Shown: piece by piece, positions 1 to 6,182 of the stretch | Position numbering within the stretch: the stretch's first letter is position 1 | How the letters are laid out: each line of letters opens with the position of its first letter | Assembly (NCBI GenBank): GCA_021810175.1 | Contig: JAJZJJ010000135.1 | Coordinates: forward strand, 1-7,253 | Length of the DNA: 7,253 bases | Source: Acidobacteriota bacterium | GTDB taxonomy: Bacteria; Acidobacteriota; Terriglobia; Terriglobales; Acidobacteriaceae | Reading direction: 5' to 3' | Translations under genes and position numbers: made by a program | The notes under the pieces: model-generated | What the model saw: only the letters and a program-made list of their open reading frames with translations | Database searches by the model: none | Told to the model about the DNA's origin: nothing

Positions 1-2451
1 CATCATGTCGATCAAATGGGCGGCGCGGCCATAGCCGATCCGCAGACGGCGCTGCAGCAGCGAGGTCGAGGCCTTGCCGAACTCCAGCACCAGGCGAACC
101 GCGTCCTGGAAAAGATCGTCGTTGGCGTCATCGCCTTCCTCGCCGCTGTAGCCGGAATCGCCGCCGGCTTCTTTGGGCGAGTCGAGGAAGCCCTGCACGT
201 ATTCGGCCTCTCCCTGTTTCTTCCAGAATTCTGTCACCGCGGCAATTTCCTTTTCTGTGACAAACGGAGCGTGAACCCGCTGCAGGCGCGACGTGCCCGG
301 CGGCAGGAAGAGCATGTCGCCGCGGCCCAGCAGCGCTTCGGCGCCATTGGCGTCGAGGATCGTGCGCGAATCGACCTTGGTGGCCAGACGGAAGGAGATG
401 CGCGAAGGCACGTTGGCCTTGATCAGACCGGTGATTACATCGCCGGAAGGCCGCTGCGTGGCCAGAACCAGATGAATGCCGACAGCGCGCGCCATCTGCG
501 CCAGGCGCGTGATGGACTCCTCCACGTTGGCCTTGTCGAGCATCATCAGATCGGCCAGCTCGTCGATGATGATCATGATGTAGGGCAGCGGCTGTTCTTC
601 CGGAGTGTCGTCGAAGAGGCTGGGCTGTCCATCGAAGAGGCGGTTGTACTGGTCGATGTTGCGCACGCTGCGCGAAGCCAGCAGTTTGAGGCGGCGCTCC
701 ATTTCCCGCACCGCATTGCGCAGCGCATTCGCGGCCAGCTTGGGCTCGGCAATGATCGGCGTGAACAGGTGCGGAATGCCCTCGTACATGCCCAGTTCCA
801 CGCGCTTGGGATCCACCAGGATCAGGCGTACCTGCTCCGGCGTGGACTTGTACAGCACGGACATGATCATGGCGTTGATGGCCACCGATTTACCGCTGCC
901 CGTGGAGCCGGCGATGAGTACGTGAGGCATGGTGGAAAGGTCGGCGGTGACAATGCGGCCGTTGATGTCCTTGCCCATGGCCAGCGTCAGCTTGCTCTTT
1001 GAGGCGGCAAAGTTCTCCGACTCGATCACGTCGCGGAGCCAGATCGTCTCGCGCTGGTGATTTGGCACCTGGATGCCCACGGTGCTCTTGCCTGCCATGC
1101 GCTCGATCAGAATGGATTCGGCGCGCGTGGCCAGGCAGAGATCTTCAGCCAGCCCGGTGACGCGGCTGTATTTGATGCCGGCTTCCGGACGGAACTCGAA
1201 GGTGGTGACCACCGGACCAGGATTGATCTGGACCACCTGGCCCAGCACGTCGAACTCCGCGCACTTCTCCACCAGAACCTTTGCGGCGGCGCGCAGCTCG
1301 TCTTCGCGCACCGGCGAGGGATCGTCGCTGCGATGCAGCAGCGTGCTCGGCGGCAAACGGAAGCCGGTAACGGCTTTCGATGCCACGGTGACACTGGGAG
1401 CGTCAATATCCGCGCGCTCGCCGATGGCTGGAGCAGGCTCCGGCTCGGGCGCGCGGCGGGTCTCCGGACGCGGGCGCGGAGGCTCAGCTGCCGGCCTGGG
1501 CTCGGGCGCCGGTTCCACTTCAGGAGCAGGCGCGTCGGACGCAATGGCGCGCGGCATCTGGTCCCAGAGACGCGAGGAGCCGCGGGCCGGCTCGGCCGCA
1601 GCGGACCTGAACGTCTCCGCAAAGCCGCCGCGGCGATGAGGCGCATCATCCGCCTCATCCTCGTGCGTGGGCCTCGCAACCGGCTCGGGCAGCGCAGCGG
1701 CTTCCTCGGCCTTCTCTTCTTTCCGTCTGCTTCCCGCGGCTTGTTCCTGGGCCTTCGCCGATTTTTCGGCCGCCTTGCGGGCCTTGCGCAGCTCCTTTTC
1801 GCGGAGCTTGTCCAGTTTGGCGGCGGCGCGCAGCTCGTGCTGGCGGGCCCGCCGAATGCGCCAGTTCCGCCAGCGATCGCGCCAGGCAAGGAAGAAGGCG
1901 AATTTCACGCCCAGCCATTCGCGGGCGGTGTTGAAGCTGAAAGTGGTGGAGAGGTAAAGCGCCACGGCCACCAGCGTCACGGTGACAATGCAGGCGCCGG
2001 GATAGTTGAGCCAGCGGATCAGAAACGCGGCAACAATGCGGCCCAGCAGGCCTTCCACGGGCAGGCCGTAGGGGAAGTGCGGATGGTCGGGCAGCAGACC
2101 GAAGAGCGCTGGCGCGAAGACCATCGAGAGCACCAGGCCCACCAGCTTCGCCACCGGCGATCCAGCCGGGCGAGAGCGCATCCACGTCCAGCCCAGACCA
2201 ATGAGCAGCAGCGGCAGCAGAAACGCCGAGACGCCCACCACCTGCAGCAGCAGATCGCTCGCATACGCGCCAGTGGGTCCGATCCAGTTGCGAATCGGCC
2301 CGGGACCCACCGTGTTGAAGGAGGGATCAGTCGGGTGATAGGAAGCGAGCGCGAGGAGGAGGAGCGTCGCGAAGGCAAGCACCACCAGCCCGATCAGCTC
2401 ATTGAGCCGGCGGTTGCGAGTCGGACTAAGAACAATTCGAACGGGTTTCAT
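1..2451 (-). CDS. ftsK: DNA translocase FtsK (SpoIIIE family), C-terminal end cut off by the window edge
   Basis: Septum-associated, ATP-driven double-stranded DNA pump that clears and aligns chromosome termini for dimer resolution at division. The frame is open for 817 codons from ATG at 2451 down to base 1. Seen: hydrophobic segments near residues 19-37, 65-90, 100-120 and 133-171 (four or five membrane helices); a charged Lys/Arg/Glu/Ala stretch about 195-250; a Pro/Glu/Arg-rich linker to about 362; then the motor, starting at GFRLPPS (363-369). Walker A is GSTGSGKS (515-522, Lys521) and Walker B is IMIIIDE (Asp630, Glu631), followed by MARAVGIHLVLATQRPS. The DNA-reading winged-helix gamma domain begins about 778 and is cut at 817, so roughly 25-50 residues are missing. 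No Shine-Dalgarno is visible before ATG 2451. An in-frame GTG lies four codons upstream and the frame stays open further, but the N-terminus MKPVRIVLSPTRNRRLNE fits. Probably last of three leftward genes. Confidence 0.96.
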   Translation of the reverse strand, partial: MKPVRIVLSPTRNRRLNELIGLVVLAFATLLLLALASYHPTDPSFNTVGPGPIRNWIGPTGAYASDLLLQVVGVSAFLLPLLLIGLGWTWMRSRPAGSPVAKLVGLVLSMVFAPALFGLLPDHPHFPYGLPVEGLLGRIVAAFLIRWLNYPGACIVTVTLVAVALYLSTTFSFNTAREWLGVKFAFFLAWRDRWRNWRIRRARQHELRAAAKLDKLREKELRKARKAAEKSAKAQEQAAGSRRKEEKAEEAAALPEPVARPTHEDEADDAPHRRGGFAETFRSAAAEPARGSSRLWDQMPRAIASDAPAPEVEPAPEPRPAAEPPRPRPETRRAPEPEPAPAIGERADIDAPSVTVASKAVTGFRLPPSTLLHRSDDPSPVREDELRAAAKVLVEKCAEFDVLGQVVQINPGPVVTTFEFRPEAGIKYSRVTGLAEDLCLATRAESILIERMAGKSTVGIQVPNHQRETIWLRDVIESENFAASKSKLTLAMGKDINGRIVTADLSTMPHVLIAGSTGSGKSVAINAMIMSVLYKSTPEQVRLILVDPKRVELGMYEGIPHLFTPIIAEPKLAANALRNAVREMERRLKLLASRSVRNIDQYNRLFDGQPSLFDDTPEEQPLPYIMIIIDELADLMMLDKANVEESITRLAQMARAVGIHLVLATQRPSGDVITGLIKANVPSRISFRLATKVDSRTILDANGAEALLGRGDMLFLPPGTSRLQRVHAPFVTEKEIAAVTEFWKKQGEAEYVQGFLDSPKEAGGDSGYSGEEGDDANDDLFQDAVRLVLEFGKASTSLLQRRLRIGYGRAAHLIDMM

Positions 2452-2614
2452 AGGGGAGCACACGTGACCGCCGCCGCCCGAACCGAGCGGGAGGCGTAGC
2501 CGAACCCCCAGAGCAAGACCATTATCCCAGAGCCAGGGACGCCCCGGTCGAGAAATCGGATGCCGGGGAACCGAAGCGCACAATGGGGCGACACAAGTCG
2601 CTGAAAAGAAGGGC
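2452..2614. other. Intergenic spacer upstream of ftsK
   Basis: 163 bp between the stop of the SH3/helical-repeat gene and the ftsK start. It contains a perfect 5-bp hairpin just past the upstream stop (2588-2592 with 2597-2601, 4-base loop) and a 6-bp inverted repeat CCCCGG / CCGGGG (2542-2547 with 2563-2568). Neither is followed by a T-run on either strand, so neither is a convincing intrinsic terminator. A weak promoter candidate lies in it and is listed separately. No small gene was supported here. Confidence 0.6.
2521..2545 (-). promoter_or_regulatory. Weak candidate promoter for ftsK
   Basis: On the minus strand, GATAAT (2526-2521) matches the -10 consensus TATAAT at five of six positions. 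It lies about 70 bases before the ftsK ATG. No good -35 box sits at 17 bases. The nearest partial match, TCGACC, needs a 19-base spacer. This would allow ftsK to be transcribed independently of the two upstream genes. Eye-matched boxes in GC-rich DNA have a high false-positive rate. Confidence 0.25.
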
Positions 2615-3661
2615 CTAATCCTGATTGCTGGTGTAAACGATGATCCCCTGCCGAATCTTCCAGGCAATTTCCGCGGCGCGCGTCGTGTAGGAGGAATTTG
2701 GGAACTGCTTCTGCATCCCTTCGGCAATCTGGATGGCGCGGTCGTGATCCTCTTTGGCGCGGCTGCGGTTGCCGTCTTCAATCCACATATCGCCGGCAGC
2801 GGCCTCGCGCCAGCAGGCGTCATATAGAGCTTCAGCGGCCCTGGGCGACTTGGGATAGTCGTGTACGTAGCGCAGGTAATAGCCGGACTCCTGCTCCGGG
2901 CACTTCTCCGATCCATTCCAGTCGCCGCACAGCTTGTTTTCAATCATGTCGAACGCGGCGAGATCGGCCCATTTGCTGTTGGGAAAGTACTTCTGGACCT
3001 TGCGCATCTCGTCCTCGTTCATATGCTCGCGCAGATACGACTGGCGCTGATGCGCCGAGGGCAGGCTGTCCACGTCGGCCTTCTGCAGCTGCCACAGGAT
3101 GTCGGCGGCGCGATACATGGCTTCCGGCGTCCACGGAGAGCGCGGAAACATGGTGTAAACGCGCTGATAGAGAAGACGGGCTTCCTGGGCCATGTGCGGC
3201 GGCGGATCGGGCAGGCTGGCCTGCTGCTCGGCCGCATCCGCGGCGCCGAAGAGGATCATGTCGCCATTGGGCGTTTTGGCGGTCACGATGCCCTTGTCGA
3301 TCATCCATCCGGAAACGGGCTGGGCTCTGACGCGCGAGCCAAAAACACTCACATCGGCCCCGTCCGTGTCCGGCCGGTCGGTATTGGCAAACACGCGCAC
3401 CCAATTGCCGTTACGCTCGGTGATCACCAGTTCCCGGCCGGGCATGATGTCCGCGATCTGCGCCGAATTCCGATTGGCGCTGACGTACAGATATGCCTCG
3501 CCCACCAGGGTGCCAACGTTGCCGTTGTTGGGCGGCGGTGGCTGAGGCGTCCGCTTCTTCATCGCATACCCGGCGGGAACAAGGGTGGCGAGGAGGACAA
3601 AGATGGCGGGAAGCGCACGCATAACGACAGTATGACTCGGAAACAAGGCGATTCGTCTCAT
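2615..3661 (-). CDS. Exported SH3-domain protein with BamD/TPR-like helical repeats
   Basis: 348 residues, exact function unknown. The N-terminus has a signal-peptide form: basic start, hydrophobic core at residues 16-30, plausible cleavage after GYA (31-33), no lipobox cysteine. A Pro/Asn-rich tether (39-48) follows, then a bacterial-SH3-like region (about 50-127) with YVSANRNS, a PGRELVITERNGNWVRV core and a closing GWMIDKG. Residues 157-348 are helical with four recurring [FY]P-x-S turns at 172-175, 226-229, 269-272 and 320-323, each followed by an Ala-rich helix. This is the pattern of TPR or BamD/YbgF-like periplasmic helical proteins. C245, C254 and C283 could form disulphides. The start at 3661 overlaps the upstream stop as ATGA and has AGGGA eight bases before it. 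Met14 (3622) would also give a signal peptide but lacks a ribosome site. Such SH3 domains usually bind peptidoglycan or peptides, so a cell-envelope role is inferred. Confidence 0.85.
   Translation of the reverse strand: MRRIALFPSHTVVMRALPAIFVLLATLVPAGYAMKKRTPQPPPPNNGNVGTLVGEAYLYVSANRNSAQIADIMPGRELVITERNGNWVRVFANTDRPDTDGADVSVFGSRVRAQPVSGWMIDKGIVTAKTPNGDMILFGAADAAEQQASLPDPPPHMAQEARLLYQRVYTMFPRSPWTPEAMYRAADILWQLQKADVDSLPSAHQRQSYLREHMNEDEMRKVQKYFPNSKWADLAAFDMIENKLCGDWNGSEKCPEQESGYYLRYVHDYPKSPRAAEALYDACWREAAAGDMWIEDGNRSRAKEDHDRAIQIAEGMQKQFPNSSYTTRAAEIAWKIRQGIIVYTSNQD
3658..3661 (-). promoter_or_regulatory. ATGA stop-start overlap (translational coupling site)
   Basis: On the minus strand the stop TGA of the PLP-enzyme gene (3660-3658) shares bases with the ATG (3661-3659) of the SH3/helical-repeat gene. 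An AGGGA stretch lies eight bases before this ATG, inside the upstream coding region. The overlap supports co-transcription and re-initiation, and favours 3661 over Met14 as the downstream start. Confidence 0.75.
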
Positions 3662-4719
3662 GGTTTTCCCTGGAATGCGGCGGATGGCGGCCGCACAGGA
3701 GAGCTCTCGTCCGCGGCTGAGTTCAGGATTGCGGCCAGCAGCTCCGGCTCCACGTTGCCGCCGCTCATGATCAGGGCAGCCCGCTGAAAAGGAAGCAGCT
3801 CGTGTCGATGGAAGAGCATGGCGGCCGTTGTGACCGCCCCACTCGGCTCCGGAGTAAGGCGGCCGTTGAAGAGCAGAACACGAATGGCAGCGCGAACTTC
3901 GGCTTCAGCCACCGTTACGATGTCATCGACATAAGCACGGATATGCTGAAAATTGCGCTCCCCCAGCGATTGCGTGCGCAAGCCGTCGCAGAGGGTGCGG
4001 CTGGTGCGCTCGGCAGACCAGGTAATGAGCCGCCCGGCGCGAAAGCTCTCCTGCGCATCGCCGGCCAGTTCCGGCTCGACGCCGATCACGCGCACCGCAG
4101 GGTTCGCATGTTTCACCGCCGCGGCAACCCCGCTCAGAAGGCCTCCGCCGCTCACCGGCGCCAGAATCAGATCAACACCCGGCAGGTCCTCGACAATCTC
4201 CAGCCCGCAGGTGCCCTGGCCGGCGATGATCTGATCGTCGTCGTACGGAGGAATGATCACGTAGCCGTGAGCCGCCGCCAGCTCTTCCGCCCGCAGCCTG
4301 CGTTCGGAACTGGCCGGCCCGACTTCGACAATCTCAGCCCCCAGCGCGGCTGTGGCGCGCTTCTTGGTCTCGGGCGCGTTCGCGGGCATGACGATCACGG
4401 CTTTGGTCCCGACCACGCGCGCCGCATACGCCACCCCCTGCGCATGATTGCCGCTGGAGTAGGTGATAACGCCGCGGCTGCGCTCCTCCGGCGAGAGCTG
4501 GGAGATCTTGTTGTAGGCGCCGCGCAGCTTGAAGCTGCCGATGGGCTGCAGCCCTTCCGCCTTCACCCACACCTCAGCGCCTTCAAGGCCGGGCGCGCTC
4601 AGGCGGACCAGTGGAGTGCGCACAGCCACTCCCCGGATTCGGCGCTGCGCCTCCTGGAAGTCGCCGAGCGTCAGCAGAGCGGATTCGGCCGTGGCAGCCA
4701 TCGCTCTATTGTGAACCAT
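3658..4719 (-). CDS. Threonine dehydratase / serine racemase family PLP enzyme, no ACT domain
   Basis: Cytoplasmic fold-type II PLP enzyme. By family it should deaminate threonine to 2-oxobutanoate and ammonia, and possibly act on or racemise serine. Seen in order: RTPLVRL (34-40); the PLP-lysine motif GSFKLRGAYNK (61-71, Schiff-base Lys64); the substrate loop SSGNHAQG (88-95); the phosphate-binding loop SGGGLLSG (190-197); and the late MSGGNVE strand that contacts the PLP ring nitrogen. At 353 residues it has the catalytic domain only. The roughly 510-residue biosynthetic IlvA has a C-terminal ACT regulatory region that is absent here, so isoleucine feedback of that type is unlikely. It resembles TdcB, YbiK-like dehydratases or serine racemase, and sequence alone does not decide the substrate. 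ATG 4719 and ATG 4701 (Met7) are both possible starts, with no clear ribosome site for either. Its stop overlaps the next gene's start by four bases. Confidence 0.93.
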   Translation of the reverse strand: MVHNRAMAATAESALLTLGDFQEAQRRIRGVAVRTPLVRLSAPGLEGAEVWVKAEGLQPIGSFKLRGAYNKISQLSPEERSRGVITYSSGNHAQGVAYAARVVGTKAVIVMPANAPETKKRATAALGAEIVEVGPASSERRLRAEELAAAHGYVIIPPYDDDQIIAGQGTCGLEIVEDLPGVDLILAPVSGGGLLSGVAAAVKHANPAVRVIGVEPELAGDAQESFRAGRLITWSAERTSRTLCDGLRTQSLGERNFQHIRAYVDDIVTVAEAEVRAAIRVLLFNGRLTPEPSGAVTTAAMLFHRHELLPFQRAALIMSGGNVEPELLAAILNSAADESSPVRPPSAAFQGKP

Positions 4720-4779
4720 TCACCGCGGCTTTCAGCCAGGAAGTTCTTTGTCGCCCCGGGAAGGTAGAATCGTTCGCAT

Positions 4780-4822
4780 CTGGTTCCCCAGGGCAATTCC
4801 CGATCCGCGGATTGCGAACCAG
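4780..4822 (+). repeat. Nested inverted repeat / leader stem-loop
   Basis: CTGGTTC (4780-4786) pairs perfectly with GAACCAG (4816-4822). Directly inside, GCAAT (4793-4797) pairs with ATTGC (4811-4815). Together they give a 12-bp stem with a six-base bulge on the 5' side only (4787-4792) and a 13-base loop. If the TAGAAT box at 4765 is the -10, this structure sits at the extreme 5' end of the rightward mRNA. It could equally be an operator for a dimeric regulator. Confidence 0.4.
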
Positions 4823-4840
4823 CCGGCGGTTCCACCCCGG

Positions 4841-4851
4841 AAAGAAAGGAA
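4841..4851 (+). promoter_or_regulatory. Purine-rich ribosome-binding stretch before the 4852 gene
   Basis: The 11 bases before ATG 4852 are all purine. AAGGA (4846-4850) lies only one base from the ATG, which is too close for normal use, whereas GGAAAG (4839-4844) has about seven bases of spacing. The in-frame TTG at codon 2 (4855) would sit four bases after AAGGA. The start is therefore either ATG 4852 or TTG 4855, a difference of one residue. Confidence 0.45.
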
Positions 4852-5937
4852 ATGTTGCGGCACCAACGTGCAGGGACCTCATCTGTCCTCCGGCTGGCTT
4901 TGGTCTGGTCGGTGCAGATTGCCTTTCTGGCCAGCGCGGCCATTTCCCAGAGCGCCGCGGCGACGCCAGCCGCCACGCCCGGCGCGCCTCATCCACCGCT
5001 GCCGGGGCGGCAACAGGCCAACACCGCCGTCATCATCGGCACCGTGACCGGAACGCGGGGCGAGGTGCTACAGGGCGCGACGGCAACCCTCACCGACATC
5101 GCAACCGGCGCGAAACAGACTAAGACCTCCGACAGCAACGGCTTTCTCTCCTTCAGCGTGCCGCCGGGCCAATACTCGCTGACCGTCACCTCACCTGGCT
5201 TTATTTCGTGGAGTTCCGGCACGCTCACCCTGGCCGCCGGCGACTACCGCGAGCTTTCCAACATGGTGCTGAAGATGAGCACCGCCGTGGATACGGTGCG
5301 CGTCACCGCTTCGGAGAAGGAACTGGCCACTATCCAGGTGAAGCGCGAGGAGCAGCAGCGCATCTTCGGGGTCATCCCCAACTACTATGTCACCTACGCA
5401 CGGCATCCGGCGCCGCTCTCCGTGGGACAGAAGTTCCAGCTTGCCTGGAAAGACTCCATCGCCCCCTTCACCTTTGCCGCTACCGCCGCCGATGCCGGCG
5501 CCGAACAGGCCAGCAACACCTTCCCCGGCTACGGTAGCGGCGTGGAGGGTTATGCCAAACGTTATGCCGCGGCCTACGCCGACGACCTGAGCGGCTCGAT
5601 GCTGGGCGGCGTGGTCTTTCCCGCCCTGCTGCGTCAGGATCCCCGCTATTACTATCTCGGCAAAGGAAGCGTGATGTTCCGCACCATGTACGCGCTGGGA
5701 ACCATCTTCATTTGCAAGGGCAACAACGGACGCTGGCAGCCCAACTACTCGTTCGTGTTGGGGAATTTCGCCGCCGGGGCAGTATCGAGCCTCTACTACC
5801 CCGAGGGCAGCGGCGGCCCGGCAAAGATCACCCTGGACAACGGGCTGGCCGGGATTGCACTGCAGGCCGTCAACAACCTGGCCGAGGAGTTCGTGCTGCG
5901 CCGGCTAACCACCCACGCGCGAAAGAAAAGGAAATAG
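4852..5937 (+). CDS. Exported carboxypeptidase-regulatory-like domain protein with acidobacterial-type C-terminal domain
   Basis: 361 residues, function unknown. The N-terminus reads as a signal peptide: basic residues R3, R6 and R14, a hydrophobic core from about 12 to 31, and an Ala/Ser-rich cleavage zone near 29-37. A Pro-rich spacer follows. Residues 59-142 form a carboxypeptidase-regulatory-like beta-sandwich (IIGTVTG, GATATLTD, TSDSNGFLSFSVPPGQYSLT, SPGF). The linker VDTVRVTAS (146-154) resembles the join between this domain and the plug of Oar-like TonB receptors, but no receptor follows. Instead there is a domain of about 190 residues with FGVIPNYYVTY (172-182), FPGYGSGVEGYAKRY (224-238) and QDPRYYYLGKG (262-272), rich in Gly, Ala and Tyr, ending in the basic THARKKRK. 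I recall similar proteins from Acidobacteria annotated only as regulatory-domain proteins. An outer-membrane or periplasmic location is inferred. It stands alone and is transcribed away from the PLP-enzyme gene. Confidence 0.88.
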   Translation: MLRHQRAGTSSVLRLALVWSVQIAFLASAAISQSAAATPAATPGAPHPPLPGRQQANTAVIIGTVTGTRGEVLQGATATLTDIATGAKQTKTSDSNGFLSFSVPPGQYSLTVTSPGFISWSSGTLTLAAGDYRELSNMVLKMSTAVDTVRVTASEKELATIQVKREEQQRIFGVIPNYYVTYARHPAPLSVGQKFQLAWKDSIAPFTFAATAADAGAEQASNTFPGYGSGVEGYAKRYAAAYADDLSGSMLGGVVFPALLRQDPRYYYLGKGSVMFRTMYALGTIFICKGNNGRWQPNYSFVLGNFAAGAVSSLYYPEGSGGPAKITLDNGLAGIALQAVNNLAEEFVLRRLTTHARKKRK

Positions 5938-5978
5938 GGGAAAGAAGCGATTTCCTTTTCGCGCGGCCCGAAAAGGGG
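5925..5978. repeat. Two overlapping, mutually exclusive hairpins at the end of gene 4852-5937
   Basis: Hairpin A: GAAAAGGAAAT (5925-5935) pairs perfectly over 11 bp with ATTTCCTTTTC (5950-5960) across a 14-base loop. The gene's TAG stop begins at the end of its left arm. Hairpin B: CCTTTTCG (5954-5961) pairs over 8 bp with CGAAAAGG (5969-5976) across a 7-base loop. Both use CCTTTTC at 5954-5960, so only one can form at a time. Reading rightward, neither is followed by a U-run. Reading leftward, hairpin A is followed by TTTCGCG, a poor U-tract. A 3' end stabiliser or a weak terminator is possible. Confidence 0.45.
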
Positions 5979-6086
5979 GAACCGCGGCCAGGGCACTCGC
6001 CTCTGCGCTCATCAGTGGTAGAAGTAGACGAACTTCACGCTTCTGCTGAAGTGGTCGTAGAAAAGTTGATAGCCTGAGATTGTCCT
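5979..6086. other. Remaining spacer before the HNH gene
   Basis: No complete gene is supported. The left part is still GC-rich, and composition falls toward 6020-6086. TATGAT (6086-6091) matches the -10 consensus at five of six positions but lacks a -35 at proper spacing (TTGATA at 6066-6071 is only 14 bases away). On the minus strand 6014-6086 is open in the frame of the short ORF listed separately. Confidence 0.4.
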
Positions 6087-6182
6087 ATGATCGCCGAAGT
6101 TGAAAAGGATCGCTTTGGAATGGACTGGCGAATCGAGATCGACTCGGCGTGGTTCAAACTCGGGGAGCAAGTCTACCGGCAT
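6012..6182 (-). CDS. Short leftward open frame, possible gene-tail remnant (doubtful)
   Basis: A 56-codon frame from ATG 6182 to TGA 6012. Its N-terminal half is antisense to the HNH gene. Its C-terminal part (residues about 33-56) lies in the spacer and ends with an aromatic-rich tail, YQLFYDHFSRSVKFVYFYH, that reads more like real protein than chance. There is no ribosome site before the ATG and I do not recognise a family. It may be the surviving 3' end of a leftward gene cut by arrival of the HNH gene, or it may be chance. Confidence 0.2.
   Translation of the reverse strand: MPVDLLPEFEPRRVDLDSPVHSKAILFNFGDHRTISGYQLFYDHFSRSVKFVYFYH

Larger units (their letters stand above)
4720..4851. promoter_or_regulatory. 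Divergent intergenic region between the leftward block and gene 4852-5937
   Basis: 132 bp that must hold promoters or regulatory sites for both directions unless transcription comes from further away. Rightward, TAGAAT (4765-4770) matches the -10 consensus at five of six positions and would give a leader of about 75 bases. No good -35 box is present at the usual distance. Leftward I see only poor matches. A nested inverted repeat at 4780-4822 is listed separately. Confidence 0.5.

Noticed and set aside
1441..1560. Repetitive-looking Pro/Glu/Arg codons as a possible DNA repeat
   Set aside because: This is the low-complexity linker of FtsK. Units are irregular and it stays in frame, so it is protein composition rather than a tandem repeat array.
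1107..2185. Two minus-strand frames (1107-1889 and 1655-2185) within ftsK
   Set aside because: They are out-of-frame readings of the ftsK membrane and linker region. Their Pro/Arg/Ala-rich sequence is typical of shifted GC-rich codons.
1057..2499. A 480-codon open frame on the + strand, plus other long + frames between 16 and 2499
   Set aside because: They are antisense to ftsK, whose minus-strand frame carries Walker A, Walker B and the full family motif order. High GC leaves few stops in shadow frames.
2588..2601. Five-bp hairpin after the SH3-protein gene as an intrinsic terminator
   Set aside because: The stem is short and is followed by CCCATTG rather than a T-run.
2861..4767. Long + strand frames opposite the SH3 protein and the PLP enzyme (2861-3787 and 3802-4767)
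   Set aside because: Their translations are His/Arg/Gly-rich with no domain pattern, while the minus-strand frames show clear signal-peptide, SH3 and PLP-enzyme motifs.
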